The notes beneath the pieces were generated by a model. That model was not told the DNA's origin and searched no databases. It saw only the letters and a list, made by a program, of their open reading frames with translations. Of a stretch of DNA of 64,000 nucleotides, positions 47,514 to 59,121 are shown piece by piece. Position 1 is the first letter of the stretch. Each line of letters begins with the position of its first letter. The DNA comes from Tethya wilhelma (Eukaryota; Porifera; Demospongiae; Tethyida; Tethyidae): positions 20,128-84,127 of the forward strand of contig CAXIPT010000037.1 of the NCBI GenBank assembly GCA_964030475.1. Direction: 5' to 3'. A program made the translations under genes and the position numbers.

Positions 47514-48311
47514 ATGGAACAGCACAAAAATTACTTCGAAGACCTGTGTAGAGTGTGTGGGAAGAAATACAAGGGGTATAAGCATGACAAAACAAGCAAG
47601 CAATGCAAGGAAGCACTGCTAAATGTGTTCAACATTAATGCTGATGAAGAGAGTGAAGATATCCATCCACAACAGGTGTGCCATAGTTGCTACCTTACTA
47701 TGAGGCAACTTCAGGAGGCACAGGAGGCCAAGAGATTCCGAGAGACGAGTCTAGTACCCCAGGTGTGGTCTGCTCACAGTGAACAATGCCAGCTTTGCCT
47801 CAATTCATGTACACCTCTTAGAGGTCGGCCTAAGAAACGGAAAGCAAAGGATAGGCCGAGTGAAAGTGATACACACCATCATTGCCGGAAGCTTTTACAT
47901 CAGCTTTCTACTCTGAGCATACCCAAGTACGCCCCATCGAATGTACATATTTCGAGATTTCTACCATCGCCTTATCTTGACAATGTTGTATGTCAATCTT
48001 GCAACACGATACCGAGTGAGCCTGTCCAGATTCCCTGCCACCATCTCATGTGTAGATCCTGCATCGAAAGTGATAGCCAAAATGATAGAGAAGTTTGTTG
48101 TCCTTGCAACAATCAGGCTATTCATGCAGCTGACGTATGCTTACCATCTGACCTGTTCTCTAAAGTGTTACGTAGCCTCTTGCTGTGCTGTGACGATTGT
48201 GGCCAAGTGGTGGAATTCCAGGAGTACATCAATCACAGAGAGTCCAGTTGTACAGACTATCCTGTGCCATCACTGTCAAATGTCACAGTGCAACAACTGG
48301 TACAGCTATAG
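47514..48311 (+). CDS. RAG1 N-terminus-like zinc-binding/RING protein (N-RAG type)
   Basis: 265 codons in a single frame from the ATG. Residues 12-95 hold paired cysteines (CRVCGKK, CHSCYLTM, W...H...CQLC), as in the zinc-binding, importin-interacting region of RAG1. An AT-hook-like RGRPKKRK follows (103-110). Residues 160-198 form a complete C3HC4 RING (CQSC...CHH, CRSC, CCPC), and a C2HC finger follows (CDDC...H241...C246). This order matches the RAG1 N-terminal third. In invertebrates it occurs in mobile-element genes described as N-RAG transposons. After the stop a neighbouring frame continues briefly (SHLHQHTMGLLVEKCI), so the end is frameshifted. Exons for the C-terminal half of this kind of protein follow at 50670 on the same strand. 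The RAG1 core recombinase is absent. Confidence 0.8.
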   Translation: MEQHKNYFEDLCRVCGKKYKGYKHDKTSKQCKEALLNVFNINADEESEDIHPQQVCHSCYLTMRQLQEAQEAKRFRETSLVPQVWSAHSEQCQLCLNSCTPLRGRPKKRKAKDRPSESDTHHHCRKLLHQLSTLSIPKYAPSNVHISRFLPSPYLDNVVCQSCNTIPSEPVQIPCHHLMCRSCIESDSQNDREVCCPCNNQAIHAADVCLPSDLFSKVLRSLLLCCDDCGQVVEFQEYINHRESSCTDYPVPSLSNVTVQQLVQL

Positions 48312-48545
48312 ACCCATCATCTCACCTTCACCAACATACAATGGGTCTTCTTGTAGAGAAATGCATCCCATTGACTGGACCAGNTTCATAAACTTATTTA
48401 TGGCCATTTATCCCCAGAAGCTTAGGATAGTGCTCACACTCCCATTTTCAAAGTGGCGTTGTTTTGCACATGTGCAATGGTCAAGTTATCTCGTGTAGTG
48501 GGCAATATTCAGAATTGTGACATTGGGATGTTTTGGGGAGAAAAT

Positions 48546-50060
48546 GGAAATCAAAAAGTTGAGCAAGCAAAACGTTAGAAAGCTTTGGAGTCCTGAATCC
48601 ATGGCAGCGGCTGTTTCTGCTGTAACTAAAGATGGCAGCACTTAATTTACGCGCTGCTGCAAGGCTATACAATGTTCCAATTAAAACTGAGTAAGTGGCA
48701 TCATAGATATTGAGTGTAGACTGGGACCACAAACAATTTTAACTGATGAGCGCCTAGCGCAATAATGGCCGATAGAGGATTTGGATTGACCCGAGAGGAT
48801 GTGATGAGGTTCGCATTCCAGATTGCTGATCAGTTGAAAAAATCACACCCATGTCAGAATGGATGTGGGTGGTATGAAGGATTCTTACACCGCCATCCTC
48901 GTCGTCGCCTTCGATCATCATAGTGCTTGCCGAGCTAGGTGTGCGAACAAAGATCTAATTATGGATTTCTTTGCGAAGTTAGGAGCTGTTTGTGCCCAGC
49001 TTAACTTCTTAACAAAGCTAATGTTGATTTATAACGATGAAACGGGGGTAAATATTGTGCACAAGCCAGGTAAAGTCATTACAGAAGTTTCAAGAAAGCA
49101 TGTCTACTCCATAACAGCTGGAAAAAAGGGCAAAACCCACACTGTTGTAAGCTGTATGAATGTTAGTGGTGCCACGGAAGAGGGCTGTTTCTGAGCAGTT
49201 TAAAGAATTTAAGGAGCACCACCTGGAACACTGTTTAAGCATTTTTCCCTAGATAACATTCCACCAAATAGGCCTGTACTCATCATCCAGGATGGCCATG
49301 CTTCTCATCTGTCAATCGAGCTGATTGAAGTTGCCCGAGCAAATCAGGTGCATCTTCTGTGTTTACCAGCACAGCTGTTTGATATGAAATCTTTTAAAGC
49401 TCACTTCTGTAAATACTGTCAAAAGTATACTGGAGAAAAGCCTGGTTGTGTTTTAACAACAGATCTTTTAGCTTCCCTGATTGGAAAAGCCTGGTCAAGA
49501 TCTCCAATATTATGAGTGTTTTTCAGAAGTGTGGCATTTATCCGCTAAACCCTGGTCAGATTGACGATAGGCAAATAGCACCACCAAAAACATCTAAAAT
49601 ATCAGAGCAGGAATTTACCAAAGTAGAAGAAACTCTCTTTCAAAGGTGATACAAAGAAGGGTATGACATCCAAGATAGTCGGTATGAAGCATGGGCATCC
49701 AGTAACATACCCGATTCTTCTTCAGCCAGATCTCTGTCTGCAGTTTCTGAATCTAGTTCAAACAGTAAGATTTCCGATGCTCAGTGTGATGTTTCAGAAC
49801 TACCAGCCAGTTCCAACAGCAAGTCCTCTGACATTCTTGGTGAAATTCTTTCCATTCCAGAATCCCAGCCAAAATCAAAGCGTAAAACAAAAGCTAGCAT
49901 CAATACCAAGCAGTGTGTATTACAAACAATGCAGTTTTAGTAGAGTTGAAACAAAGATAGCAAGAGAAAGCTAAAGTTGAAGCAATGAAGATTGAAAAGC
50001 AAACTCAAAGAGAGAAAAAGGAATTAGAAAGGGAAGAACTGAAACAAGAAATAGCTGCAA
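48546..50060 (+). pseudogene. pogo/Tigger-type transposase relic
   Basis: The remains of a complete transposase are readable across frames: a Psq-type helix-turn-helix (LRAAARLYNVPIKTE, about 48640-48690), the CENPB-type helix (DRGFGLTREDVMRFAFQIAD, from 48764), then the DDE catalytic core (YNDETGVNIVHKPGKV near 49030, IIQDGHASHLS near 49290). The third catalytic Asp region is damaged (AQLFDMKSF). The tail has KCGIYPLNPGQ and a serine-rich end. Multiple stops and shifts make it inactive. It separates the RAG1-like ORF from its C-terminal exons, so it inserted into that gene. Confidence 0.85.
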
Positions 50061-50669
50061 AGAAGAAAGAATGATAACAGGGCAAACAGCAAAAGACAGC
50101 TACTACAGTGTAAGCCAGTTTACACTACGATATCACTGAGGAATTAACACAGAGTCTAGAACTCCTGGAGCCTTTTGAGCAGTCGTACAATGAACAAGGA
50201 GTGGAGTGTCTGCAGAGGAGATCAGGTAGGCACCAATGGCATATGTCCCAGATCTAGTTGGAAAAGTAACACCGCTGTTGGAGCAAAATGACAAGTACAA
50301 TGTCATGGCATTGTACCAAATGAAGCAATAGGTCATAGAGTTATACATACCATATAATACACACAACAATGTAGGCTTGGTAGATTGACAGATCAAGGCT
50401 TCATCCCACCTGGCGAGATCTGGTTGAAACTGGGGGGGGTGATAAAGGGGGGAAAAACCATGAAGTTGAATTTTCAAATCCTTAATTGTGTCCATCCCAA
50501 ACACCAGAGCCTTCAGGTCTTTCACTTGCCCCTGGTATTGTTCTAGTGCAATGATGTTGTTTCAGGTGTCGGAAGCTTCATATGCACTGAAATGGAGGTT
50601 AAACAGATATTAACATGCATGAAAAGTATAGCTATATTAGTGGCTCAATTCACAGGAATTCAGTGGGGG

Positions 50670-52180
50670 GGAGAATTCATATTCAGACTTTCTTTCTGGA
50701 GATTATGAATTCCTCTGCACAATTTATGGTCTTTCAGGAGCATCTGGTAAAATATTTAGAAAAAAACTTGTACTAGTCTGCTTTAAACAAGAGAACACTT
50801 ACAGGTCGACACAGGTGCTTGTGGTGCCAGTGATGATCTCATCAAACCTCGAGAGGATCGTGGTAAGTTTCCTGTCAGGACTTTGGCAACTGACTCTAGG
50901 AGATGGGAACCTGAAGAATGCCAAGAAATACCACAATGTCATTGGCAAAACACTCCTTGACATTGAAATCGAAACAGTGAGCTTCGTAATAATTATTTGT
51001 ACAATTAGAAATTTAAATTGCTAATGGAATTAGGTATCCTTCCCTGGCCTCCACATCACTCTTAGTGTCTTTTACCGTCTCTTTTCGTTATTGGAGGATG
51101 AGTGCCACAAATTGAACATTGAGATGGTAGCCCTTACCCAATCACAAGCAGGAGATAGGCAGTCGTGTGTAGACTGCAATACTGTAGTTCGAAGGGAGAG
51201 AGACGAGCAGAGTGCTATTGATGGCGAGTTGAAGTGGCTCTGCCAAACCATAACACTCCTTAGCATTAACTTCAGCAATCCCGCTACTGACCCACAAATT
51301 TCAGGGTTTCTGACATTCTGAAACAGAAAAAAGACCGGCACAGTGAGATAGTAAGCTTTCAAAGATTAAGATCACACAAAATATGTTTATCTATCACCAA
51401 TATCCTAGCCCAAAGAGCTACAAAGCCTACAACCCACTAAAAAAAGGACTCACTCAAAAAGATGGTCCTTTTGTAAGATGTGTTGCCAAAGCATTGGATT
51501 CGTTCAATGTACATAGGGAGGCTTACTACAGTGGGACTTTGTGGGTAACCATGTTCACAGGTACCAGCAGCTATTCCATTTTGTGTAATAACCTCATTAT
51601 AGTATGAATATAATAGGAAGAGAATATCTCGACACGGTGAGGCGTCCCAAACTTGGTCAAAGAAAGGTGCCCTTCTTTGGTACACAAAGCTGAGTTTGTG
51701 TTCTCCAAGGTTCTTGGGCTCTTCCGGAAATGCCATGTAACGCTTCCAAACTGTCTGCAGAAGAGATAACAACACTTGGTCAGTTTACTATATTACTATA
51801 ACCATAGCTATAGAGCTAAATCAAGAGTTACATTTAATTCGGTTGTAACCATTTTTCACAGAAAACGACATCGACAAGTTCATGGAGTGTTATCGAGAGT
51901 CATTTCCCCATGTGACTCCCAAACTCCACATGCTGGAGGACCATGTAGTCCCTTTTCTTACAGAATTTAAAGTGGAATTATGATTTCTAGGGGAACATGG
52001 AGCTGAATCGATCCACTCTCGTTTCAACAAGCTGAGGAGAAACTTCGTGACAGTTCCCAATGCAACAGACCGTCCTCACAACATCATTAAGATAGAAAAG
52101 AGGGTCTTCAATTCAAAAAGCCTAGGAAAAACAAAAATTCTATATAATCAGCCTCACCCTCAAATCACCATATAAATTAT
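50670..52180 (+). pseudogene. C-terminal half of the N-RAG-type gene, decayed
   Basis: Readable pieces in order: FLSGDYEFLCTIYGLSGAS (50690-50746, donor GTAAAA), RHRCLWCQ with two TGA stops (50805), GDGNLKNAKKYHNVIGKTLL (50900-50965), then an exon from 51032, SFPGLHITLSVFYRL and LEDECHKLNIEMV, DSFNVHREAYYSG (51498) with a one-base loss before GNHVH, and PKLHMLEDHVVPFLTEF with GEHGAESIHSRFNKLRRNF (51910-52040). The order corresponds to the large conserved protein that follows the RAG1-like N-terminus in cnidarian genomes (from memory of that family; a search is needed). Stops and shifts show it is dead. Confidence 0.75.
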
Positions 52181-52189
52181 ATATACAAT

Positions 52190-52600
52190 TTTATCATCAA
52201 AAATTATAACAACAAAAATAATACACTACCTGTGTTGGGTATTGCCTTGGAGCAAAAGAGTTGTATGCACAAGTGTCCTAGCCATTCACAGAGCTTCACA
52301 AAAATACAGAACTCTTTCTGTAGTGCTTTGAAAACAAACTACTTCCAAGATTTTCAGCAGGCTATTGCGCGCGTTTATCTAGGTATTTTTTTTTGGAGGA
52401 CAAATTTAAGAGGCGTCTTCATTTTGTTCAATTAAAGCATAACCACGTGGCCAAAGCCTACGGGAAGGTGTGAAAATAGGCTGCATTACAGTGGTATATT
52501 TTTAGAATCGGCCGTTGCTTGGGCATTGTCAAGCACAGGAAATTATTATGATAACATCGCTAATGTCAACGCGTGCATACGGAATGAAACTGATGTGCAG
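52190..52600. repeat. inner part of the left palindrome arm
   Basis: Non-coding flank of the N-RAG-type relic, repeated in reverse at 54824-55200 (landmarks ACCACGTGGCCAAAGCCTA and AAACTACTTCCAAGATTTTC). Confidence 0.8.
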
Positions 52601-52654
52601 CGCTGAATTGCTGCAGGATGTTCTAACACATATTGTGAACAATGAAAAGGGTTG

Positions 52655-54065
52655 TCAATGGTATATGCTCAAAATGTCAAGCTTTATTCTCACAATCACT
52701 TACACACAATGTATATAAGACTTGTATTATTCCTAACTGACAAGGAGGAAGTAGCACACTTACACACTCCCAATGACAAAGTCAACCAGCTTATAAAAAC
52801 CAATGTAACTGACAAAGAGAGTCATATAAGCATACAACAACCTAATGTCGAAGTCAACCAGTGCATCCATCGGATTAGAATATGCTCACAGCATCATTCA
52901 TGTATAATCACATTCACTCACACACAATGCATACAAAACCTGTCTTTCCCTAAGCTAGTGTAATTCACTACAACACACTTACACCAGAGTGAATCAGAAT
53001 GAGCATTAAGTACAAGTTAAAAGTTTCAAAACCATATCAAGGAAAGAGGTTGTTAAACTTATAAAAAGGTCAAATTGTAAATATTATCCTAGATTCACTC
53101 ACTCACAGTGAATGCACAACTTGGAATATTATAGTTTTCCTAAAGCTGGTGTAACTGACAAGGAGGAAGTAACACACTTACACGTACTCTCCCAATGACA
53201 AAGTCAACCAGCTTATAAAAGCCAGTGTAACTGACAAAGAGAATCATATAAGCATACAACAACCTAATGTCGAAGTCAACCAGCACAAGTGCATTCATCA
53301 GATTAGAGTATGCTCATAGCATCATTCATGTATAATCATTTTCACTCACACACAATGCATGCAAAACACTTTGTGTTTTTTTCCCTAAGCCAATGTAACT
53401 CACTACAACACACTTACAATAAAGTTTTCAAAACCATATCAAGGAAAGGAGTTGTTAAACTTATAATAATGGTCAAAACTGTAAATGCTTTTTCCCTACA
53501 TTCACTCACTCACAGTGAATGCACAATTTGGCATATAGTTTTCCTAAAGCTGGTGTAACTGACAAGGAGGAAGTAACATACTTACACACTCCCAGTGACG
53601 AAGTCAACCAGCTTACAAAAACTGACAAAGGGAATCATATAAGCATACAACAACCTAATGTCAAAGTCAACCAGCACAAGTACATCCATCGGATTAGAGT
53701 ATATATGCTCACAGCATCATTCATGTATAATCACATTCACTCACACACAACGCATACAAAACTTGTCTTTCCTCAAGCCAGTGTAACTCACTACAACACA
53801 CTACCACAAAAAAAAGTTCAAGGAAAAGGGTCGTCTACGTTATATGCTCAAAATGTCAAGCTTTATTCTCACAATCACTTACACACAATGCATACAAGAA
53901 TTGTATTATTCCTAAAGCTGCTGACAAGGAGGAAGTAACAAACTTACACACTCCCAATGATGAAGTCAACCTGCTTATAATTTTATATAAGCATATAACA
54001 ACCTATGTCAAAATCAACCAGCACATCCATGGGATTAGCTATAGGGAATGCTCACAGTATCATTC
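52655..54065 (+). repeat. tandem repeat, four units of ~350-420 bp
   Basis: The landmark CATACAACAACCTAATGTC with AAGTCAACCAG recurs at about 52830, 53252 and 53643, with a variant near 53990. Other repeated words are GACAAGGAGGAAGTA and TCACTCACACACAATGCAT. Units shorten towards the right. It forms most of the loop of the large palindrome. Confidence 0.85.
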
Positions 54066-54823
54066 ATGTATAATCATCTACAAATAGGGGGACTTAATGC
54101 TCTCAATGTTTCCTAAGTCTCTAAGTGTTTCATAAGATTAATTCTCACAATAATAACTATATGTAACTTCTGACTTAGCCATAATAACTTATCTTGATGA
54201 TATCCCACATGTATCATTGTAGGAAATAAGCTTCAACCATAAAATAACTGCAGTAAAAAGAAACTATGCCATAGTAGCATAGTTATCAAATAGTATGCAC
54301 CTACCACTCAAATACTCACACATTTTTTTCCATACTGGCACATAATTATAGATTTTGATTTCACTTTTAACATTTTGCATTTCAAAATGAGCCAAAAGCT
54401 AAGGAGTATTTGATGAAATGACATTGTGCAGATTTTAACTTTAAATGTCTACACTTGCCAATCAAAGGACTCACCAAGTCAGCTACATAAAGGTTTTGCA
54501 GCTGTAAATTCAGAGAAATAGGGCAAATTTTAATGCATGTTTACTCAAACGTCAGCAATTCCCAATCAATCAATGAACTCTTAAACACACTAAGTTAGCT
54601 ACATGAACAGTGGCATAGGAAGATGATTTTGGAAGTAGGTGCACCACTGACCGCCGAAAGATACTACAAATAAACAGTTAAAATTTTCCAAAGTAATTCA
54701 TTCTTCGAGAATTCACTGAAACAAATTACTTTGCAACATATGACAGATCAAGCTTATCTGTCAGATTTGTATGAACATACAACAAAAAAAGGTTATTTAA
54801 GTGGCAGTGTATCATGGTGCTCC
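54066..54823. other. AT-rich remainder of the palindrome loop
   Basis: No coding sequence or clear repeat recognised; an N lies at 54825, at the start of the right arm. Confidence 0.6.
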
Positions 54824-56195
54824 TNCACGTCAGTTTCATTCCGTATGCATGCGTTGACATTAGCGACGTCATCATAATAATTTCCTGTGCTTGACAACGC
54901 CCTAGCAATGACTGATTCTAAAAATAGACCAGTGTAATGCAGCCTATTTTCGCACCTTCCCGTAGGCTTTGGCCACGTGGTTACGCTTTAGTTGAACAAA
55001 GCGAAGACGCCTCTTTGTCCTCCAAAAAGAACCAAAAAAAAAAGACCTAGATAAACGCACGCTATACCCTGCTGAAAATCTTGGAAGTAGTTTGTTTTCA
55101 AAGCACTACAGGAAGAGTTCTGTATTTTTGTGAAGCGGCTAGGACACTTGTGCAACTCTTTTGCTCCAAGGCAATACCCAACACAGGTAGTGTATTATTT
55201 TTTTATGTACGGTGTTTTGAGGGTGAGGCTGGTCAGAATTTTTCCTAGGCTTTTTGAAGACTCTCTTTTCTATTTCTGGCACTTTAGCCAAGTTCTCTGG
55301 ACATATTTGTAGAAGGTGTTCCTTCATGATGTCGTGAAGACAGTCTGTTGCATTGGAAACTGTCACGAAGTTTCTCCTCAGCTTGTTGAAACGAGAGTGG
55401 ATCGATTCAGCTCCATGTTCACCTAGAAATCCTAATCCCACTATAAATTCTGTAAGAAAAGGGACTACATGGTCCTCGAGCATGTGGAGTTTAGGAGTCA
55501 CAGTTGCATGGGGAAATGACTCTCGATAGCACTCCAGGAACTTGTCGATGTCATTTTCTGTGAAAAATGGTTACAACTGAACTCAATGTAATTCTTGATT
55601 TTGTTACATGGTTATGGTAAACTGACCAAGTGTTGTTATCTCTTCTGCAGATAGTTTGGAAGCGCTATCGTACACAACATGACATTTCCGGAAGAGCCCA
55701 AGAACCTTATATAGAGAACATCTTGGACACAAACTTGGCTTTGTGTACCAAAGTAGGGCACCTTTCTTTGGCCAAGTTTGGGACAGCCTCACAGAGTGTC
55801 GAGGTATTCTCTTCCTATTAGATTCATACTATAATGAGGTTATTACACAAAATGGAACAGCTGCTTGTACCTTCAATGTTCTGTGAACATGGTTACCCAC
55901 AAAGGTCCCACTGTAGTAAGCCTCCCTGTGTACATTGAATGAATCCAATGCTTTGGTGAGACATCTTACAAAAGGACCATCCTTTCGAGTGAGTCCTTTC
56001 TTTAGTGGGTCTTGTAGGCTTTGTAGCTCTTTGGCCTAGGATATTGGTGGTAGATAATCATACTTTGTGTGATCTTAATCTTTGAAAGCTTACTATCTCA
56101 CTGTGCCAGTCTTTTTTCTGTTTCAGAATGTCAGAAACCACTGAAATTTGTGGGTCAGTAGCGGGATTGCTGGAGTTTATGCTAAGGAGTGATTA
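54824..56195 (-). pseudogene. second, inverted copy of the N-RAG-type C-terminal region
   Basis: On the minus strand the same exons are found: VLGLFRKCHVVYDSASKLSA (about 55700) and the exon at 55501-55200 with TPKLHMLEDHVVPFLTEF, HGAESIHSRFNKLRRNF and AKVPEIEKRVFKKP. This last exon is better preserved than in the plus copy. The copy ends near 56195 within the segment equivalent to 51240-51320. Together with the plus copy it makes inverted arms of about 1.3-1.4 kb. Confidence 0.75.
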
Positions 56196-56255
56196 GATGA
56201 GAGCACAAGTCTATGTGCATTGTACTAGCACCTTATTTGTTATCCTCTTTTATAC

Positions 56256-56455
56256 AAGGCTAGGAAAGAAATCTTTTGAATTTGGTGACGAGGAAGATTT
56301 CCATGACACAATCATCGAAGGTTTCCCTCAGTCAATACAGGAGGGTATGACCTACTGAGAGTTGGTGAGAACAGTCGCCGTTTTCTAATCCCTTCCCCTC
56401 CACAAGGCTATACAGCTGAGTACCTCAAATGCACTCTGCATGTGCATTAGTTACA
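56256..56455 (+). pseudogene. fragment of an unidentified repeat-associated ORF
   Basis: Two frames give LGKKSFEFGDEEDFHDTII and GGYDLLRVGENSRRFLIP, followed by QGYTAEYLKCTL. The pattern recalls N-terminal regions of mobile-element-linked cnidarian proteins, but I cannot name the family. Confidence 0.35.
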
Positions 56456-56534
56456 TCTCCCATTTTAAAATCCTGTAATAGTAACATTGGAGTTACACAG
56501 TGACAGCTTTGTAGGACACATAAGTCTGGATATT

Positions 56535-58112
56535 TTATCTTTGTATATCAACCCTTCTTGATAGCAGAAGCACATTAAAGTTCACAATATGTAGCCCTTG
56601 CAATGACTTCACTCTGAAATGGCCTCCCTTCATATCAACAATTTCATCTTGACTATAGCCTTGCACTTTGTGGATTATAGTGGCCCAAGCAAATGTCAAA
56701 GGGAACTGTAGTTGAGTGATTTCAGAACCATATCTGCCCTTTGCTAGAAACACAACTACAAGCCGCTCTGCTATTGGAACAGTATTAGGGTGTTCATTGC
56801 AGTACACACTTTGCTGGATTGCTTGTGAACCAACTTGACCATTATCAAACTTAACTATAGCACTGTTTTGACTTCATTACTGTTATTGGAGACAATGTGC
56901 ACAACCTCTCCCCAGACAAGGCCGTCTGACATGTGCACATCAACATTTGTTGTAAGTATAACTTCTAGCTCATCGTGCCCAAGTTACAGTTAGCCTGATA
57001 TAAGATGAGCATCATTGTGGCAAAACATCACCACAGTAGGCCTTGGCAAATTATTCCCGGAATAATTTGAGAATAATAGGTACACATTGATTCTATGAGA
57101 ATAATAGGCTGTACTTTGGGAATAATAGGCATATTCTCATGCAGTGTTGTGAAAATTTACATTGCTTAAAAATTAATGGCAAAAAACTGAACTACTGGGC
57201 ACTTTTTGGGTTAAGATTAAAAGCCAATAGAACTATAATTGCTAGTCTTTCTTAGAAAACTACATATGATTATCTGCAATGATGCATTACAACAATTTTA
57301 TTGAGAAAAAAAATGAAAATTTACTAAATTGGGAGTATGAATTAACTCTTGGAAAACACACCAAGGACTTTAAATGTTGTTAAAATATTGTTATTTGGTG
57401 AATTTATATGCTAAAATTATGTTTGTGTCCGAGAATAATACAAGAATAATAGGCTGGCTGAAAAGAATAATGGGCTCAAAGTTTGGGAATAAAAGAATAG
57501 AATAATAGGTAAACTTTTGAGAATAATTTGCCAGGGCCTACACCACAGTCACTATCTTGCTTATATTCAGTAGTGAGGGTCTTCTTGTCTTTCAACACAG
57601 CTATTCTTTCATTTTTTTTCTGGTTAGTTAGTGTCTACGAATACAACAGACCTATTCATAAGCAAAGATAGTATTCTCTACACAGCTTCCTGGGCACTGA
57701 CTTCTCTGTGAGTCAAAAAGGCAGAACCTACTTTGTTCAATTGGGTTCATCAGTTCTAGCTTCATTAGCAACCCGTCTCAACAGGCTCAATTTCATATGA
57801 TATTAGAGGCCACATACATAACACTGGCATAGGTGTTGATGACATACTGTTTGCTTGCCAGGCTAACATCACAGCACTATTGTAGTTATTTGGTTGCACG
57901 ATCAGCAGCATACTCTCAAAATGGCCAGCAGCACAGTAGTGACTGTCAGGATGATTTTGACGAAACTGGCATTTCTGCACCATTTTGATGGAAAGTCTCT
58001 TTGTATACTGAGATGCTGCTTTTGTTCTTGGATTCTTGGGCCAGAATTGAAGCCAGACCCATTGATATGACAGAATGGGGGTACCCTCTCTCTTTTCAAC
58101 TTGCTCCACCAA
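56535..58112 (-). pseudogene. Helitron relic: Rep-helicase pieces
   Basis: At 56535-56800 the minus strand reads NTVPIAERLVVVFLAKG, LQFPLTFAWATIIHKVQG and MKGGHFRVKSLQGLHIVNF, the C-terminal helicase motifs of PIF1-like enzymes. At 57765-58112 fragments such as MLAWQAN and, one frame over, NTYASVMYVASNII resemble the Helitron region before the helicase. A MITE lies between the pieces. Stops are frequent. Helicase identity is firm; Helitron origin is likely because both parts share strand and order. Confidence 0.65.
57036..57541. mobile_element. MITE with GTAGGCC(T/C)TGGCAAATTATT termini
   Basis: The left end GTAGGCCTTGGCAAATTATT and its right complement bound a 506-bp element rich in GAATAATAGG words. 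It is inserted in the Helitron relic. Confidence 0.8.
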
Positions 58113-58714
58113 ATCTCAAACCGAGATTGCCTTCACCATGTAGGTTACTGAATTATGTCTGTGCTCATGCACAGCAGTACACTCAGATATACTTGACAGT
58201 TCTCCCAAAACACTTAATACTTGTCTTGATTTAGGTGCCCAAGATCAAGTATGATGTCAGTATCTTCCATTAGAAGTGCTTCTTAAACTCTTGCATTTAT
58301 TTCACACTCGATCATCAGTTGTTCTTTCAGCAGAAGCATCTCCTCGACACTACCTTTAATTTAGTGAACACAGACAATGCATTCATGTAGTCATTATTTT
58401 TTGGACTTTTGCTAATGCATTCTTGTTGGCAATTGGCATGGTATCAAAACTAGGCTCAGTGATAAGTGTGGAGTAGTTAGGTGAATGGGGGAAATTGAAT
58501 CGAGATTCTTCTACAATATGAGGAATGCCTGTGATTCAACATTAACTCTCAGTTTACCATCCATCTTTTGGAATTGCACAAGAGATGTATTTATCAATGA
58601 AATCAGACACTTCAGCATTATACTTTGCAGTATCTTTGACCCATATCTGCATGAGGGGAACAATCAGATTTACTAACTAAAAACAATGTGGTATTGTGGT
58701 TGCATGCAGCTGGT

Positions 58715-58752
<38 letters not shown>

Positions 58753-59121
58753 AAAGCAAAATTGAAGATTATGGTTACCGTATTAGAATTGATTTCCTAA
58801 GAATATGGGACTTCACACCTCTGTTAACCAGCCCAAACTTGTTAACAAACTCTCTTCTTAGAGCACGGGAATGGTACGTTTTCAGAGATTGCTTGATTTC
58901 GTTGATCACACACATATTCTNGATCCTCATACAATTCCGACCTCACTTCAGGTCTTGCAGACCCTTGCAAGATCGTAAATTGTACTTCGGAGCTTCCGGC
59001 TTCGAATAATATTTATATGACAGTATGTGTTGTTCAAAGCCATCATTCCCAGTACAGTAGTACTGGGTACACAGGAATGGCAAGGATGGACCATTAGCGC
59101 AAAGGCATGGTGTAGAATGTC
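58113..59121. other. degenerate stretch, no gene
   Basis: Probably older mobile-element DNA. It contains a (CA)n tract at about 58719-58750 and an N at 58921. No coding sequence supported. Confidence 0.5.

Noticed and set aside
50133..50525. 130-codon minus-strand frame
   Set aside because: It lies opposite decayed N-RAG-type sequence and shows no domain.
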